Shown: positions 24,125 through 35,182 of the stretch, piece by piece
How positions within the stretch are numbered: the first letter of the stretch is position 1
Layout: every line of letters begins with the position of its first letter
From: Spinacia oleracea
Taxonomy: Eukaryota > Streptophyta > Magnoliopsida > Caryophyllales > Amaranthaceae
Assembly: GCF_020520425.1 (NCBI RefSeq)
Contig: NC_079491.1
Location: 23,303,449 to 23,367,448, forward strand
Length of the DNA: 64,000 nucleotides
Reading direction: 5' to 3'
Translations under genes and position numbers: made by a program
The notes under the pieces: model-generated
Seen by the model: the letters and a program-made list of their open reading frames with translations, nothing else
Databases searched by the model: none
Told to the model about the DNA's origin: nothing

Positions 24125-26879
24125 TGTAATCCCCCGTAAATTTATAGATTTTATTAATATATTTTAACGTATAGTTATTTATATTTTAATAGAATTTACG
24201 AATTTTAATAATAAATATATAATTAACGTATGTTTATTTTAGTTGATTACATTTTAAATATTTTTAACGATTTATGAAATCAAAATAGTTTTAGAACTTT
24301 TCAATGAAAAGAATTCGTTTTACGAAAACACGTTCGATTGAATTTAGAAAGCAATCCTAACCGTTTTGGATTCAAACAAACTCAATTCTATTCCTAGCCC
24401 AAGTTGCAAAGCCCAAAACAAGTAAGCCCAAAATTTCTCCTCCCTTCCCTTCCAACTTCACGTGAAACTCAAAACCAAATACACAAAACCCTTCTTCTTG
24501 CCATTCACGTGAACCTGTAAAAAAAAAAAAAAAAAAAAAAAGAAATTTCTCTCGAGCCTCCTCCTTCGTCAGCCGCCGCACCAGGCACCGCCTGGCCGTC
24601 GTCGTTGTCACGCCGCCGCTCTCCTCCACTCGGTAACTCATTCCTTCTCCTCTCGTCCGTTCTTCTTTCTCTTTTTCGTGTTCCCTCTCCTAACTTACTG
24701 GTTCTTCTTTTCTTCTCCGGGCAGTCACCACCGCACCATCACTGCCACCGTGCACTGCTGTTGCACCGCCCAGCTCGCCGACCAACGTTTTCTATCATCC
24801 TCTTTCTTGTCTCTTCATTCTCACGACGGCAGCCAAGTACGATAGAGTGCGACCACCGTAATCACCACCACCAGGCTCCAGCCGCGTCGCCCGTCCCCCG
24901 CGACCAGCGCCTTGTGCAGCGCCGCCTGTGCTCCGCCGGCCAGCCTCCTCTCTCCCTCTTGATTTGGTTAATTCTTAAACCCTAAACTAATTAATGTTTT
25001 AATTACGTTTTATTAATATAATTCATGTTTTCCTTGAATTAAGTTATAGTTTTTATGGGTTAATGATGAATTTTAGATTTTATGTTTTTCACAATTAATA
25101 ATTTTAATTTCAGATTATATAATTGAATTAAAATAAGGATTTTAATTATTAAAACATGAATTTTTAAGGTTTTAATAGTTTTAAAATCATGATAGAATGG
25201 TTTGAATTATTAAAGTTATTAGTTTTATGTTCTAAGCATGATAATTTGGTTTTGGGAAAGCTTTAAACGATTTCATATTGCTGAAAATTTAAAGTATGAT
25301 GTTTGCGAAGAGTTTTCAACGAATTTCAATCATTAATTTAATAACTATGATGTTAGGAAATCAAATATTCAAGTTTGGATATTGGGGAAGGTTCTAAATA
25401 TGTTTAGGATGTATTTAGAATGCTTTATTATAGTTGTGAATGATTAGAAATTGATTGGGAATCCTTGTTGGTTGTTTTAGGCGGAGAATTCTCTTTAGGC
25501 GACTTTTGAAAGTGTTAAAGTGGCCTATTAGTTGTTTATGCAAGGTACGTACATACCTGTGTGCTTGGAATGTGTGCTAATTGTTGAAACCATGTTGAAT
25601 TATTGATGAACTTGGTTATGTTAATGTTGTTGATGAACTTAGTCAGGTTGAAATTGCATGTTTGATACTGTTGTATGAACATATTAAACCTTTATTGCAT
25701 TTTGAGGATTATAACATGTTAGTATGGAAGATTGATGCAAACATGTTCGATTGGGAACACTAGATTATTTAGTATATAATTCAGATCAGTTAATTGTTGT
25801 TCCCTTTTTAGCTTTTCACTACTTTATGAGGGCGGAGGACCTTATTTAGTAAGTTGAAACCTTATACCCATATTCAGGGGTTGATCAGTATTAAAGAAAA
25901 GATTGGAGTTAATTGGAATGAGTCTTGTTTGATGCCTTTGTGATCACTTACTCAATTCCAAGATAAAAACGGTTATAAATAAATGTGAGTTGCATGCCTT
26001 ATGTGATTGTTGAGTCATAACAGGGTGTCAATTTGTAAATCATGTAAAGTGAAACTGAGTAGCAATAGCTTTAGACTGTGCACGTCTAAAGTGACGGACA
26101 AACAGGAGTTGGGGTTCATGGTGGTAGCCCATGGCCTTTCATTCGGACCGGATTGATCACCGCGTCCTATTTTCAGTCAAACGTTCCTCGATATCGCAGG
26201 TCACTGAGGTTACGGAGTCGCGCCCGTACCTCGCCTAGCTAGAAAACTCGGTCCATTGCCTATTTCAATTAAAATAATATTATTGTTATCAAAGTCTAGT
26301 CCAGTCTAGCTTAGTCTAGTCAAGTGTGGTATTAAAATTAATATGTGTCGTTTGCCTTTACTTATGTTTCATCAGCATCATGTTATGATTGTTCGTTTAA
26401 TAGAATCATGTTAGGATTATTATTGATTTAGTATGTAGTACTCAGCTTTGCTGATTACGTGCTTTTGCTTGTGCATGTTGATCATGGCTATGCCTTATTG
26501 ATCCTGTGATGACCCAATCTTTGGTGAGCAGTCTCTAAGGATCAATAAGCATTGTCCATCTGCAGGTTTGAAGATGTTGCATCATTGGGATCGGGAATAG
26601 AGAGCTTGTATTTAGTTTTGATTTGCTAAGTTGACTTGGGTTTGTTTAATTGGACTTTAAATTGGTCGTACTATTTATATTTCCTTATTTTTCGTTTATT
26701 GGTTTTTGGGATTAAACCTGTAATCGATTATTTATAAACCTAAAGTTAGTTTTATGTTTTCCGTTGCAAAATTCTGAATAAGCCGTTACGTTTTCACACG
26801 GGCGATAATGCCTTGATAATTTTCTACGTTTTATATTAAAAGATTATTTTAGAAAAGAGAGAATTGTCGGGGTGTTACA
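24125..26879 (+). mobile_element. Solo LTR of the same gypsy family, opposite orientation
   Basis: Begins TGTAATCCCCCG and ends GGGTGTTACA (2755 bases), flanked by GTGTG at 24120-24124 and 26880-26884. It is the reverse complement of the 5401-8179 type of LTR, but clearly diverged from it (for example, a poly-A run at 24519-24541). No internal region is present, so it arose by LTR-LTR recombination. It interrupts PMD exon 2, and the frame is kept when it and one GTGTG are skipped. AAACCCTAAAC near 24978 is a telo-box-like motif in the LTR. Confidence 0.92.
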
Positions 26880-27782
26880 GTGTGACACGAGTGTTGATCT
26901 TCATAATGTGGATCGACGGCATAAGAACAAGAAGTTTGAAGAGATGCATCGCAAATATGTGGAGGAGTGGCGTGATCGTGAGAGTCGGATTGTTCAAGGC
27001 ACTCCTTTTGCCGGTCATCGTGAGAGGATGAAGGAGTATATGGATTGGTATTGTAGCATCACGAGACTCCTCATTACTCCTGTTACACGATCACCCCCCA
27101 CCACTCATTATCAGTCGTCTTCCTCTGATATTATTTTGGTAAATTAATCCTTGTTTCCGTTTTCATGTATAATGTTTATATTCATAACTAATGTTGAATT
27201 CTAATTATTGTTTCACATTCTTTTTTGTAGTCACATGCATTGGCTGATCTTGCCTCAAGATGCACTCGAGCTGTGGATTCTGCGCTAGAGTTACCTCCCA
27301 GTTTGGCCTTTGCTCTCACTCTTGATACGTTACGCAATTTGAGTTCCTCTTGCATTGAGACCTTATCAAGAGTGGGGCAAGACCATATCCTCCAACAATA
27401 TTATTTAGCCTCGTCTCAGTGTACACCCGACACCTCCTCCACCTCACATGTTTCTAGAGGGCGTGGTTTTCGACCACCACGTGCACGCCTTCCACCACTT
27501 ACTCCTCCTCCACGCCCTCCACCACCACCTTCTCCACGCCCTCCACCACCACCTTCTCCACTCCCTCCACCACCACCTTCTCCACGCCCTCCACCTCTTA
27601 CTCCTCCTGTTCGTACTGCATCTCCGCCTGCATCACAAGTTATTTCATCTCCTCCTTTGCAGCTTCTCACTTACCGGCGACAAAAGGATTGCTCTCCTAG
27701 TCAACGTCCCGAGCCAATTGCCGAGGAGGATGAGTCCTCATTTTCATCGTCCGAGCATGCAAAGAAACAACGTAGAACTTAG

Positions 27783-28137
27783 ATTTGAGCTACATTAGAA
27801 ATTTTGTGTAATCTTTTGTTCTTTTTGCTAGTATTGGAACTTTTGGAACTTTTAGAAACTCATGTGTCATTATTGGAACGATTTTTGGAACGATTGAACT
27901 TTTGGAAATTGTTTGTTTGCACTCTTCTATTTTGTTGCATAAGTGTTATGGTTTGGTTGGTTGGTATGATTTGTGGAGGTTGTTGGAGTTGCATTATAGA
28001 CGTTGGAGTTGGATTATAGACGTTGGAGATCTTGGAGTTGTTTACAGGTTGTTGGAATTGGACTATTTGGCAGGAAGATCTCAGCCCATTTTCTGGCTGA
28101 ACACTGGAAACTGCAACCTTGGATGCAGGATGCATTA
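27783..28137 (+). other. 3' flank of the PMD gene
   Basis: AT-rich sequence with short repeated words (TTTTGGAAC; GTTGGAGTTG...ATTATAGACG twice near 27983-28030). It is probably 3' untranslated or MULE subterminal sequence. No coding region is seen. Confidence 0.4.
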
Positions 28138-28270
28138 TGAACCGCTATCTGAGATAGCGGTTTGGTTCTAAACCAAACCGCTATCTCAGAATGTGGTTTA
28201 GTATCATTAACCGCTATCTGAGATAGCGGTTTAGTTCTAAACCAAACCGCTATCTCAGAAAGCGGTTAAG
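28138..28270. repeat. Two tandem 69-bp hairpin units
   Basis: Unit 1 contains a perfect hairpin at 28149-28189: 19-base arms starting CTGAGATAGCGG with a 3-base loop. Unit 2, exactly 69 bases on (28218-28258), has the same hairpin with one mismatch. Each unit also has the overlapping palindrome ACCGCTATCT-G-AGATAGCGGT. It may be subterminal DNA of the MULE or a separate foldback element. Confidence 0.85.
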
Positions 28271-28669
28271 TGTTGAACCGGAAAAAAAAGTTTTCTCTCT
28301 CCCTTGCTGACGTGGACGGTATGGTGGGAATTAACAAGAAAAGTAACGTATTTTGGGAATTAATGTATCTTTGTGCAATATTGACGGAAATCGCTCATTA
28401 TTTTTTGGTGCAAATGAGTCACGTTGACCATATAAATTATAAAGGAGGCGGAGGATTTGAACCTGAGACCTATTATACATAAGGTTATATGTATTCGACT
28501 ATAATCGTCGAGTGCAGTTATTCTATTTTTGGATCGGATTTTAATAAAATCCAAGAAACCCTTTGTTCAAATGCAAAAAAAAAAAAAAAAACCAACAATC
28601 CCTAATATTTCTATTTGGTAACCTTTTTCAATTTTCGACTTCAAGGTTCTCCAGGTTTTTTACAAAGCC
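28271..28669. other. Unassigned sequence between hairpins and solo LTR
   Basis: There is no coding region. The stretch around 28448-28475 (GGATTTGAACCTGAGACC) looks like a tRNA-type B-box, and a run of 17 A's lies at 28574-28590. An old SINE or other retroposed fragment is possible but not proven. I could not find the right end of the MULE. Confidence 0.35.
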
Positions 28670-28674
28670 CTAAC

Positions 28675-30171
28675 TGTAGACACCTACTTTTGTCCCCATT
28701 CCCGAAAGGGAAGGTTCGATGATGAAACCATAAATCTCCACTTGACAACGTATCTCCTATAAAATAACGAATCTCAATTCCCCTTTTCATTTCACCCGAA
28801 ACCTTCTATTTATGGAAACCTGCTATAAATAGTAACTGCCGTAAAGGGTAGCTTCTAAAAGTGGCAAGTCACAAAAGATAGAAACCTGTCAGAATTAGGT
28901 GTTGCACTCCAACATAAATCCTAAATGAGATAGAAAACTATGAGAATCCTATTCCTAATATGATTCGGAAATAAGAGTTACGTATTAATTAAAATCCTAA
29001 CGAGCCTAGAGTTCGTAACGGGCCCAGACGCATTCCGTCATGAAATTGATACGCACTAAAAGACTCGATTAAGTCTCAAACACTACGGATTTCAGGAATC
29101 CGAATCTGACTAAGAAAACAGCCCAAACATCAATTTCAACGCCCAACCCTGGGCGCTGAAATTGCCTGGATCATATTTTCAACGCCCAGAGCTGGGTGCC
29201 GAAATCTTTGACGCCCAACCCTGGGCGCTGAAAATACTTGGGACGTGTTTTTTCCTAATTCCTCGTGGATTATAGTTCTACAATTCTATCTTTCCACGAA
29301 CTCTTCCCTATAAATACAGCCCCAAATTCGACGTGAAAGGACACAACACACAATTCATATTCTGAGTATTGACTCCAACCCTTAGCCTAAGCCTCACGCT
29401 GCGAAATTGTTCACGCGTTCTGTCGCAATCGATCCATAAATCGAACAGAACGTATCCTGTCCCATAATTTGAGATTCGTTAAATAAAAAGGAGAAATAGC
29501 AAAGTCAAAGTGGTTAGTTTTCTGAGAACCGTGACGCACCTCTCAAGGGTGCGTCGTAATGTGCCCCTTCTCGATGATTTAATTGCTTTCCTCGCCCTTT
29601 TTATGAACTGTTAAACTAACTAAATTTGATTGTTCTATCACGCCTAACAAATATAATATTTTTGGGAAATTGGATTATCATGCTAGGTCCCTTAATGCTA
29701 TTTAAATCAGATAATCGCGATCGATCTAGTATTATATGCTGCATATTGCTAAAATCAACTCAGATTAGTTTAATAGTTAACGCATGTCCCTTCAATTATT
29801 TATGCTGAGCTAGTAAGGATATCCTGCCTCTGGAGTTATCGACGAGCGAGTACTCCTCTCGGTAGTTACAGTCCCCCGAACCCTCAATCTCTACCTTGCG
29901 GGTGTATGTTGAGAGATCCCCACACCAGGGATCACAAGGGAACCTACGGCCGTCGTGGTCAAACATAATTGCACTCCCTTTATGTCACGATAATCGGGTT
30001 TTGTCAGTTTTTCTCATTGTCGTTAAAAACTGAATGGCGACTCCTATATTACTAGTCAATTGGGTGTAAACTCACAGGAAATCCAATTACACTTGATTGA
30101 ATAAAAAGAATCGTCACACCCACGAGGGACGAGGTCACGCATTAGCCTCGTGCTTTTTCGACCCCCTCACA
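28675..30171 (+). mobile_element. Solo LTR of a second LTR-retrotransposon family
   Basis: Begins TGTAGACACC and ends CCCTCACA (1497 bases), flanked by CTAAC at 28670-28674 and 30172-30176. A TATA box (TATAAATA) lies at 29309-29316, as expected for an LTR promoter on the + strand. Three imperfect copies of a small hairpin repeat (GCCCAACCCTGGGCGC type) lie at 29141, 29184 and 29213, just upstream of it. No internal region is present. The family is not determined. Confidence 0.82.
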
Positions 30172-30215
30172 CTAACGTTAAACCCTAATATTGATTTAAT
30201 AATTAAAAAAAACGC

Positions 30216-30886
30216 GACTCTCTATCTTCTAGAAATGTTCTTTTATAATCAAATAAAAATTACATCACTTTACACGAGTCACAATCAATAGCAAGATTCT
30301 TAATATTTATTAGGATAAAGAAATAGTTTGTCTTCTGTGTGTCAAGTCCCATCAACTTGAAGGTATTACGCGTTCACCCTAATCTGGAATTTTGACCCAA
30401 AATAGTGTTGCTAACTTGAACATAAGTTATCTTGCGCAATGTTAGTAGATTATATTTAGTGCTGGAGCAGTGGTTTAATCCTTCTAGCGACAAGCCCGAC
30501 TCAAAGAAAGTAGACCTATATTTAAAAAAAAAAATAGAGGCATGATTATTTTTAGATAATTTACAAATAAAAACTAAATATAATATAGTATTTCGTACAA
30601 GTAATAATTAAAAGTTACAAAAAAAAGTTACTAAAACGAAAGATATTCAGATTTAGTTGGAATTGTCTGACTTTTCATCTACCTTGGGAGTTGGGAAGGA
30701 CAAAGAAAGAGAGGCAAAATACTGGAGAGCATGTCGTAATAGTTTTGCCTTTTTGTTTCTCCTTTTTTTTAAAATTTAAAGTTAACTTTCATCAATTTGG
30801 AGGCCCTTTTTCAGTCTGATGTTGTAATAGTCAAAAAATGAAGCAGCTCTTAATCTCGTATTAGGAATAATTGCTTTATCTTATGT
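30216..30886. repeat. Tandem duplication, copy 1 (0.67 kb)
   Basis: Starts GACTCTCTATCTTCTAGAAAT and recurs from 30887 with moderate divergence. It contains no gene. It shows the uninterrupted form of the site (about 30583) where copy 2 carries the Stowaway-like element. Confidence 0.8.
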
Positions 30887-31290
30887 GACTCTCTATCTTC
30901 TAGAAATATTCTTTTAAAATCAAATAAAAATATACATCCTTTTGCACAAGTCACAATGAATCGCAAGATTCTTAATGTTTATTATGATAAAAGAAACAAT
31001 TCGTCTTTTGTGTGTCTAGTCCAATCAACTTGATGGTGTGACGTGTTCACGCTAATCTGAAATTTCGGCCTAAAACAGCGATGCTAACTTGAATATAAGT
31101 TATCTCGCGCGAAGTTAGAACATTATACTTAGTGCTTTGATCTTTTTGAGCCGCAAGTCCGACTCAGAGAAAGTGGAGGCCTTATTCTGTATTAATATTA
31201 AAAGTAGACCCCTATAAAACAAAACTAAAGGCAAACTCTGTATTTACTTTTAAATTATTTACAAAAAAAATTAAAAAATCAAATATACTA

Positions 31291-32764
31291 CTCCCTCCAT
31301 TCCTTTTTGTTGTTCCCCTAAGGAATGTTGGGGGGGGTTTTAAGAAAACTAGAATCTTGGGTTGTATTGGGATATGAGTAATGATTGGGTGTAAGAATAA
31401 TGATTGGGTGTAAGAGATTATATATTTAAAATAAAGTAAGGAGAGAGAAAATATTAAAGAAATAAGATAAATGGGAGATATTTTATTATTAATAACAAAA
31501 AAACAGAGTAAATTCAAACCAGAAAAATCAACCAAATTTCGAACAAAAAAAATCAAGAAAAATCAAACCAGAAAAATCAAGAAAATTAACCAAAAAAACC
31601 CAGGAAATCGATAAACCAAACCAAAAAAACAAACAATGAAATCATGAAAACAAGAATTCGACAAACATGAAATCAACAAATCAACAAACAAACAAACAAA
31701 CAATTAAGAAAATTCAACCAAACAATACCCAAAATATTCGACAATCAAAACCCAGAATTTAACCCAGAATTCAACCCAAATTCAACCAAGTTCAACCCAA
31801 ATTAAACCCAGAAAATACGAACAAGTTCAACCCAAATTAAACCCAGAAAATCGAACAACAAATTCAACCCAAATTGAACTATTTCAACCCAGAAAATCGA
31901 ATAAATTCAACCAAAAATCGAGCACAATTCAACCCAAATTCAACACAGAAATGCGAACTATTTCAACCCAAATTCAACCCATAAATACAAACAAATTCAA
32001 CCCAAAATCAACCACCAAATTCGACCAAATTTAACCCAAAAATCGACCAAAATCAAGCCAAAAATTCAGCCAAAAATTCATCGAAAATCAACCGAATAAT
32101 TCGCCGAAAATCAACCGAAAATTCGACAAAAACCACCCAGAAAATTCGACAAAAAAATACAAAAATAATAATAATAACCACTTGATCCTTACAACACTCA
32201 CGATTTTAAGGATATAGAGGTCAAATTCGACCATGAAAACTCTAGATCTAGAGTTTTTATGGTCGAATTTCACCATCTAAAGCCATATTTCCGTATTCTA
32301 CAACTTTAACGGGGGTGGTGGCGGCGGCGGAGGCAGAGGTTTGGTTGTGGTGGTGGCGGTGATCTCACTCCCATATATGAAAGAACATAGAGATGTTTTG
32401 GAGGAGAGAGAGTGAAAAACGTGAGAGGAAGTGAGAAACAGAGCAAGAAAATGAAGAGAGAGAGGGAGAGTAAGGAGAGAGAAAATGAAGAGAGAGAGAG
32501 AGAAAAAAATCAGAGAGGTGAGAGGAGTGAAAGAGACGGGTAGTGGGGTGGGGTTATGGGGGGTGGGAAAATAATTAAATAAGGGTGGTGGGGAAAAAGA
32601 GGGTGGAAAAAGGGTAGAATCTTAGGGTTTTTTGGTAAATAATGGGGAATCTTAGGGTAAATTGGTAAAAAAATCATGGCTAAAAATAGTAAAGATTCAG
32701 TATGGGTACAAAAAAAAGAAATGCCAAAAAAGGAAATGGGAACAACAAAAAGGAATGGAGGGAG
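31291..32764. mobile_element. Unusually long Stowaway-like (mariner-type) element
   Basis: It has 27-base perfect terminal inverted repeats starting CTCCCTCCATTCC, and TA at both borders (31289-31290, 32765-32766). At 1474 bases it is much longer than usual Stowaway MITEs. It has no transposase. The inside is a purine-rich repeat array (31560-32160) and GGTGG/GAGAGA-rich sequence (32310-32600). Confidence 0.85.
31560..32160. repeat. AATTCAACCCA-type degenerate repeat array
   Basis: Dozens of imperfect copies of words such as AATTCAACCC, AAATTAAACCCAGAAAATCG and AACAAA lie inside the Stowaway-like element. It appears to be slippage-derived and is not coding. Confidence 0.7.
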
Positions 32765-33060
32765 TACAATATTTCTTACAAGTAACAATGAAAAGTTACA
32801 AAAAAAAACCTGATAAAACGAAAGATATTAAGATTTGGTTGGAACATGTCTGCCTTGGGGTGTTGGGAAGGACAAAGAAAGAGAGCGAAAGTAGAGGACG
32901 ACTTTGCGTGTAATAGTTTAGCCTTTTTGTTTCTCTTATTTTTTAAAAAAAGCTTCCAGTTAACTTTCACCAAATTGGAGTCCCTTTTCAATCTGAGATT
33001 GTAATAGTCCGAAAATTAATTAAGCGTCTTTTAAGCTCGTACTATAAATAATTGTTTTCT

Positions 33061-33400
33061 TAAAAATCACACTTAATTTTTTTAAAACTAATTCGATATT
33101 AAGGCTTTGGAGCTTTAAATTTAGTGTATGAATTTAAAATTTTAATATTATCTCTTCACCTGGTATTCGAAATTTATTTCTCGAGTTTTACTTCAAGATA
33201 AGTTGTCGGAAATTATTTCATCTAAAGGTTTTGATTTTGCAATTCTAAATAATTTATTTAACCTCAATGATTAACTATGAAATTAAGATTTATATTTTTT
33301 TCCGAATTGGTGACACTATGTTATTCTCGACAAACTATTTTCTCAAAGGAGTGGTTGTCAAATTAATTTAAAAAGGATCCTCATTCAATTGATTATGTAA
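33061..33400. other. AT-rich intergenic sequence
   Basis: No open frame, terminal repeat or RNA gene is recognised. Confidence 0.4.
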
Positions 33401-34641
33401 GGCCCCGTTTAGTTCACCTTATTTCTCCTGGTCTGATCTGGTCTGATCTGATCTGGTCTGGTCTGATTTGAACTTATTTTTTCTAATATGATCTGGATTG
33501 GTTTGGTCTGATTTGAACTTATTTTTTCTAATCTGATCTGGATTGGTTTGGTCTGATCTGATCTGGTTTGATCTGATCTGATCTGGTTTGATCTGATCTG
33601 ATTTTTCAGAATTAAGTTTAAACAAAAATCTATATTTATTAATATTAAACGACTTATGTGTAAAATAAATGTTACACAATTTTATAATATTGTTATTATT
33701 TATTTGACTTTGCTCATGATTTAACTATTCCTTATATTAGATAGACCTAGACATGATCTAGATAGATCGGTTATGTTCTGGACATATCAATTCCGATATG
33801 GATATGATCCGTACAGATCGATTCTGACTTGGGGATCATATGTACAATTTTGGTTCTGATCTGGACAAATCGGTTCTAATATCCACATAATTAGTACAGA
33901 TCTGGACATGATCTATACAGAGAAGTTTTGATCTGGACATAATCTAGACATGATCTGTACATCCAAGTTCTGATTAGGACATGATCTGGACAAATCATTT
34001 TTGATCGAAATAGATCGATTCAAATTTGGACATGATCTGGATATATGGGGTTTGATATGGACTTAATCTTGACAAATCAGTACAAATTTATGCATGATCT
34101 AGATAGATTGATCCGAATATATGGTTTTTGATCTACACGTATGGATTTTGATCTGGATAGATCGGTTCTGCTCTGGACATATCGATGCTGATCTGGACAG
34201 ATCGGTATCTGGACATGATCTTTGTATATCAATTCTGATATGGACATGATATGTATATCAGTTTTGATCTGGACATAATTTGTACAGATCAGTTTTGATC
34301 TGGACATGATATGTACAAATGAATTATGATATGGACATAATCTCTGTATATGAACATATTCTGTACATAGTCGATATCTAGACCAGTTCTAATATGGACA
34401 TATCGATTATGATCTGGACATGATCTGTACAAATCAGTTCTGATCTGAACATATTATTTACGTAAGGATTGTACATGATTGTAAGGATCTGATCTGGTCT
34501 GATCTGATCTGATATGAACTTATATGATCTAATATAAACTTATTTTTTATGATCTGGTCTGATTTGATCTGATATGAACTTATTTCAGATTTCTGGTCTG
34601 GTTCGATCCTTACTCTACAGTGGTGTGAACCAAACGCCCCC
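33401..34641. mobile_element. TIR-bounded element filled with GATCT/GGTCT repeats
   Basis: The left end GGCCCCGTTTAGTTCAC and right end GTGAACCAAACGCCCCC are imperfect inverted repeats of a hAT/PIF-like kind. The inside is a degenerate array: 5-base words (TGATC, TGGTC) at both ends, and a longer unit of about 30-35 bases (GATCTGGACATGATCTGTAC plus variable bases) in the middle. No clear target duplication was found. It ends about 540 bases before the CSTF77 start codon. Confidence 0.6.
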
Positions 34642-35182
34642 TATATCCCCCTTTCCCTTCTACGCCTCTCATCACTTCATAACCTCATACTCTAGTCAAG
34701 GATGCCCCTAACCGTCGTGTCGATCTCCGGCAGACCATCCCCCACCTCGGCACCGACGCTAGGGTAGAAGTGGAGGTTTTGGACGCCACCAGGCGACCAT
34801 TCGAAGCCACCACTGTGGCTCCTCCCATCAAAGACAACCGCAATCACCACTGTCACAAACCCAGGCCACCACCGCGCAACCACCACAATACCAACACCCA
34901 ATCTAAAGTTACCACACCCCAGATGCGCATAATCCAAGCCTTCGATTAGCAAGAATTGGAACAAATTGCAGAGAGTAGTTGGACTAACTTTCGGGTCCAT
35001 CGATTCTGCTGCTGCTCAACATTTTTGCTCAATTTTTTCGCGGGTGATTCACACAAATTCAAACTATTTACCCTCCAGTTTCTATGGCAGTCCACAATAA
35101 TTCTCGACCTTTTATGTTTAATCTTGCTAATCTTAGTTTGATTTTGCGTTTCAGAATTATTTTTCTTCCGCTGTAAATTAAC
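34642..35182 (+). promoter_or_regulatory. CSTF77 promoter and 5' leader region
   Basis: The stretch begins with pyrimidine-rich sequence (34640-34690) and is less AT-rich than its surroundings. I cannot place the transcription start. A CCTCCAGTTTC-type leader runs to the ATG at 35183, whose context (AACATGG) is good for plant initiation. The - strand frame at 34692-35000 shows no known motif and I do not call it a gene. Confidence 0.45.

Larger units (their letters stand above)
22578..27782 (+). pseudogene. Plant mobile domain (PMD) gene, MULE-linked, disrupted
   Basis: Encodes a PMD (aminotransferase-like, MAIN/MAIL1 family) protein, often carried by plant transposons. Exon 1 (22578-23158) has VLEFVRLAGFYGV and TITLQDVAVLLGLRMHG. 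It loses frame in a C6 run (23081-23086), after which YERFSRAYILALMGSTL is readable one base over. An intron with a minisatellite follows (23159-23946). Exon 2 begins at 23947 with WQPYLE and the PMD signature IVECHYPNRVMRQFG, is split at 24124 by a solo LTR, resumes at 26885 (YMDWYCSITR) and ends at the GT at 27139. Exon 3 (27231-27782) has a Pro/Ser/Arg-rich tail encoded by a CCACCACCTTCTCCACGC-type repeat (about 27500-27600), then an acidic end and KKQRRT. The central PMD portion expected between SRAYIL and WQPY is absent. The function of intact relatives includes silencing and genome stability; this copy should be inactive. Confidence 0.85.
30887..33060. repeat. Tandem duplication, copy 2, interrupted
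   Basis: Matches 30216-30886 in two pieces, 30887-31288 and 32767 to about 33060. The break is the TA-flanked element at 31291-32764. Shared landmarks include GTTGGGAAGGACAAAGAAAGAG (at about 30689 and 32860) and the GTAATAGTC stretch at the end. Confidence 0.8.

Noticed and set aside
27416-27670. Glycine-rich frame on the - strand
   Set aside because: It is the antisense shadow of the proline-rich PMD tail.
34692-35000. 102-codon - strand frame upstream of CSTF77
   Set aside because: It has no motif, overlaps the probable promoter and leader, and fits chance in GC-richer sequence.
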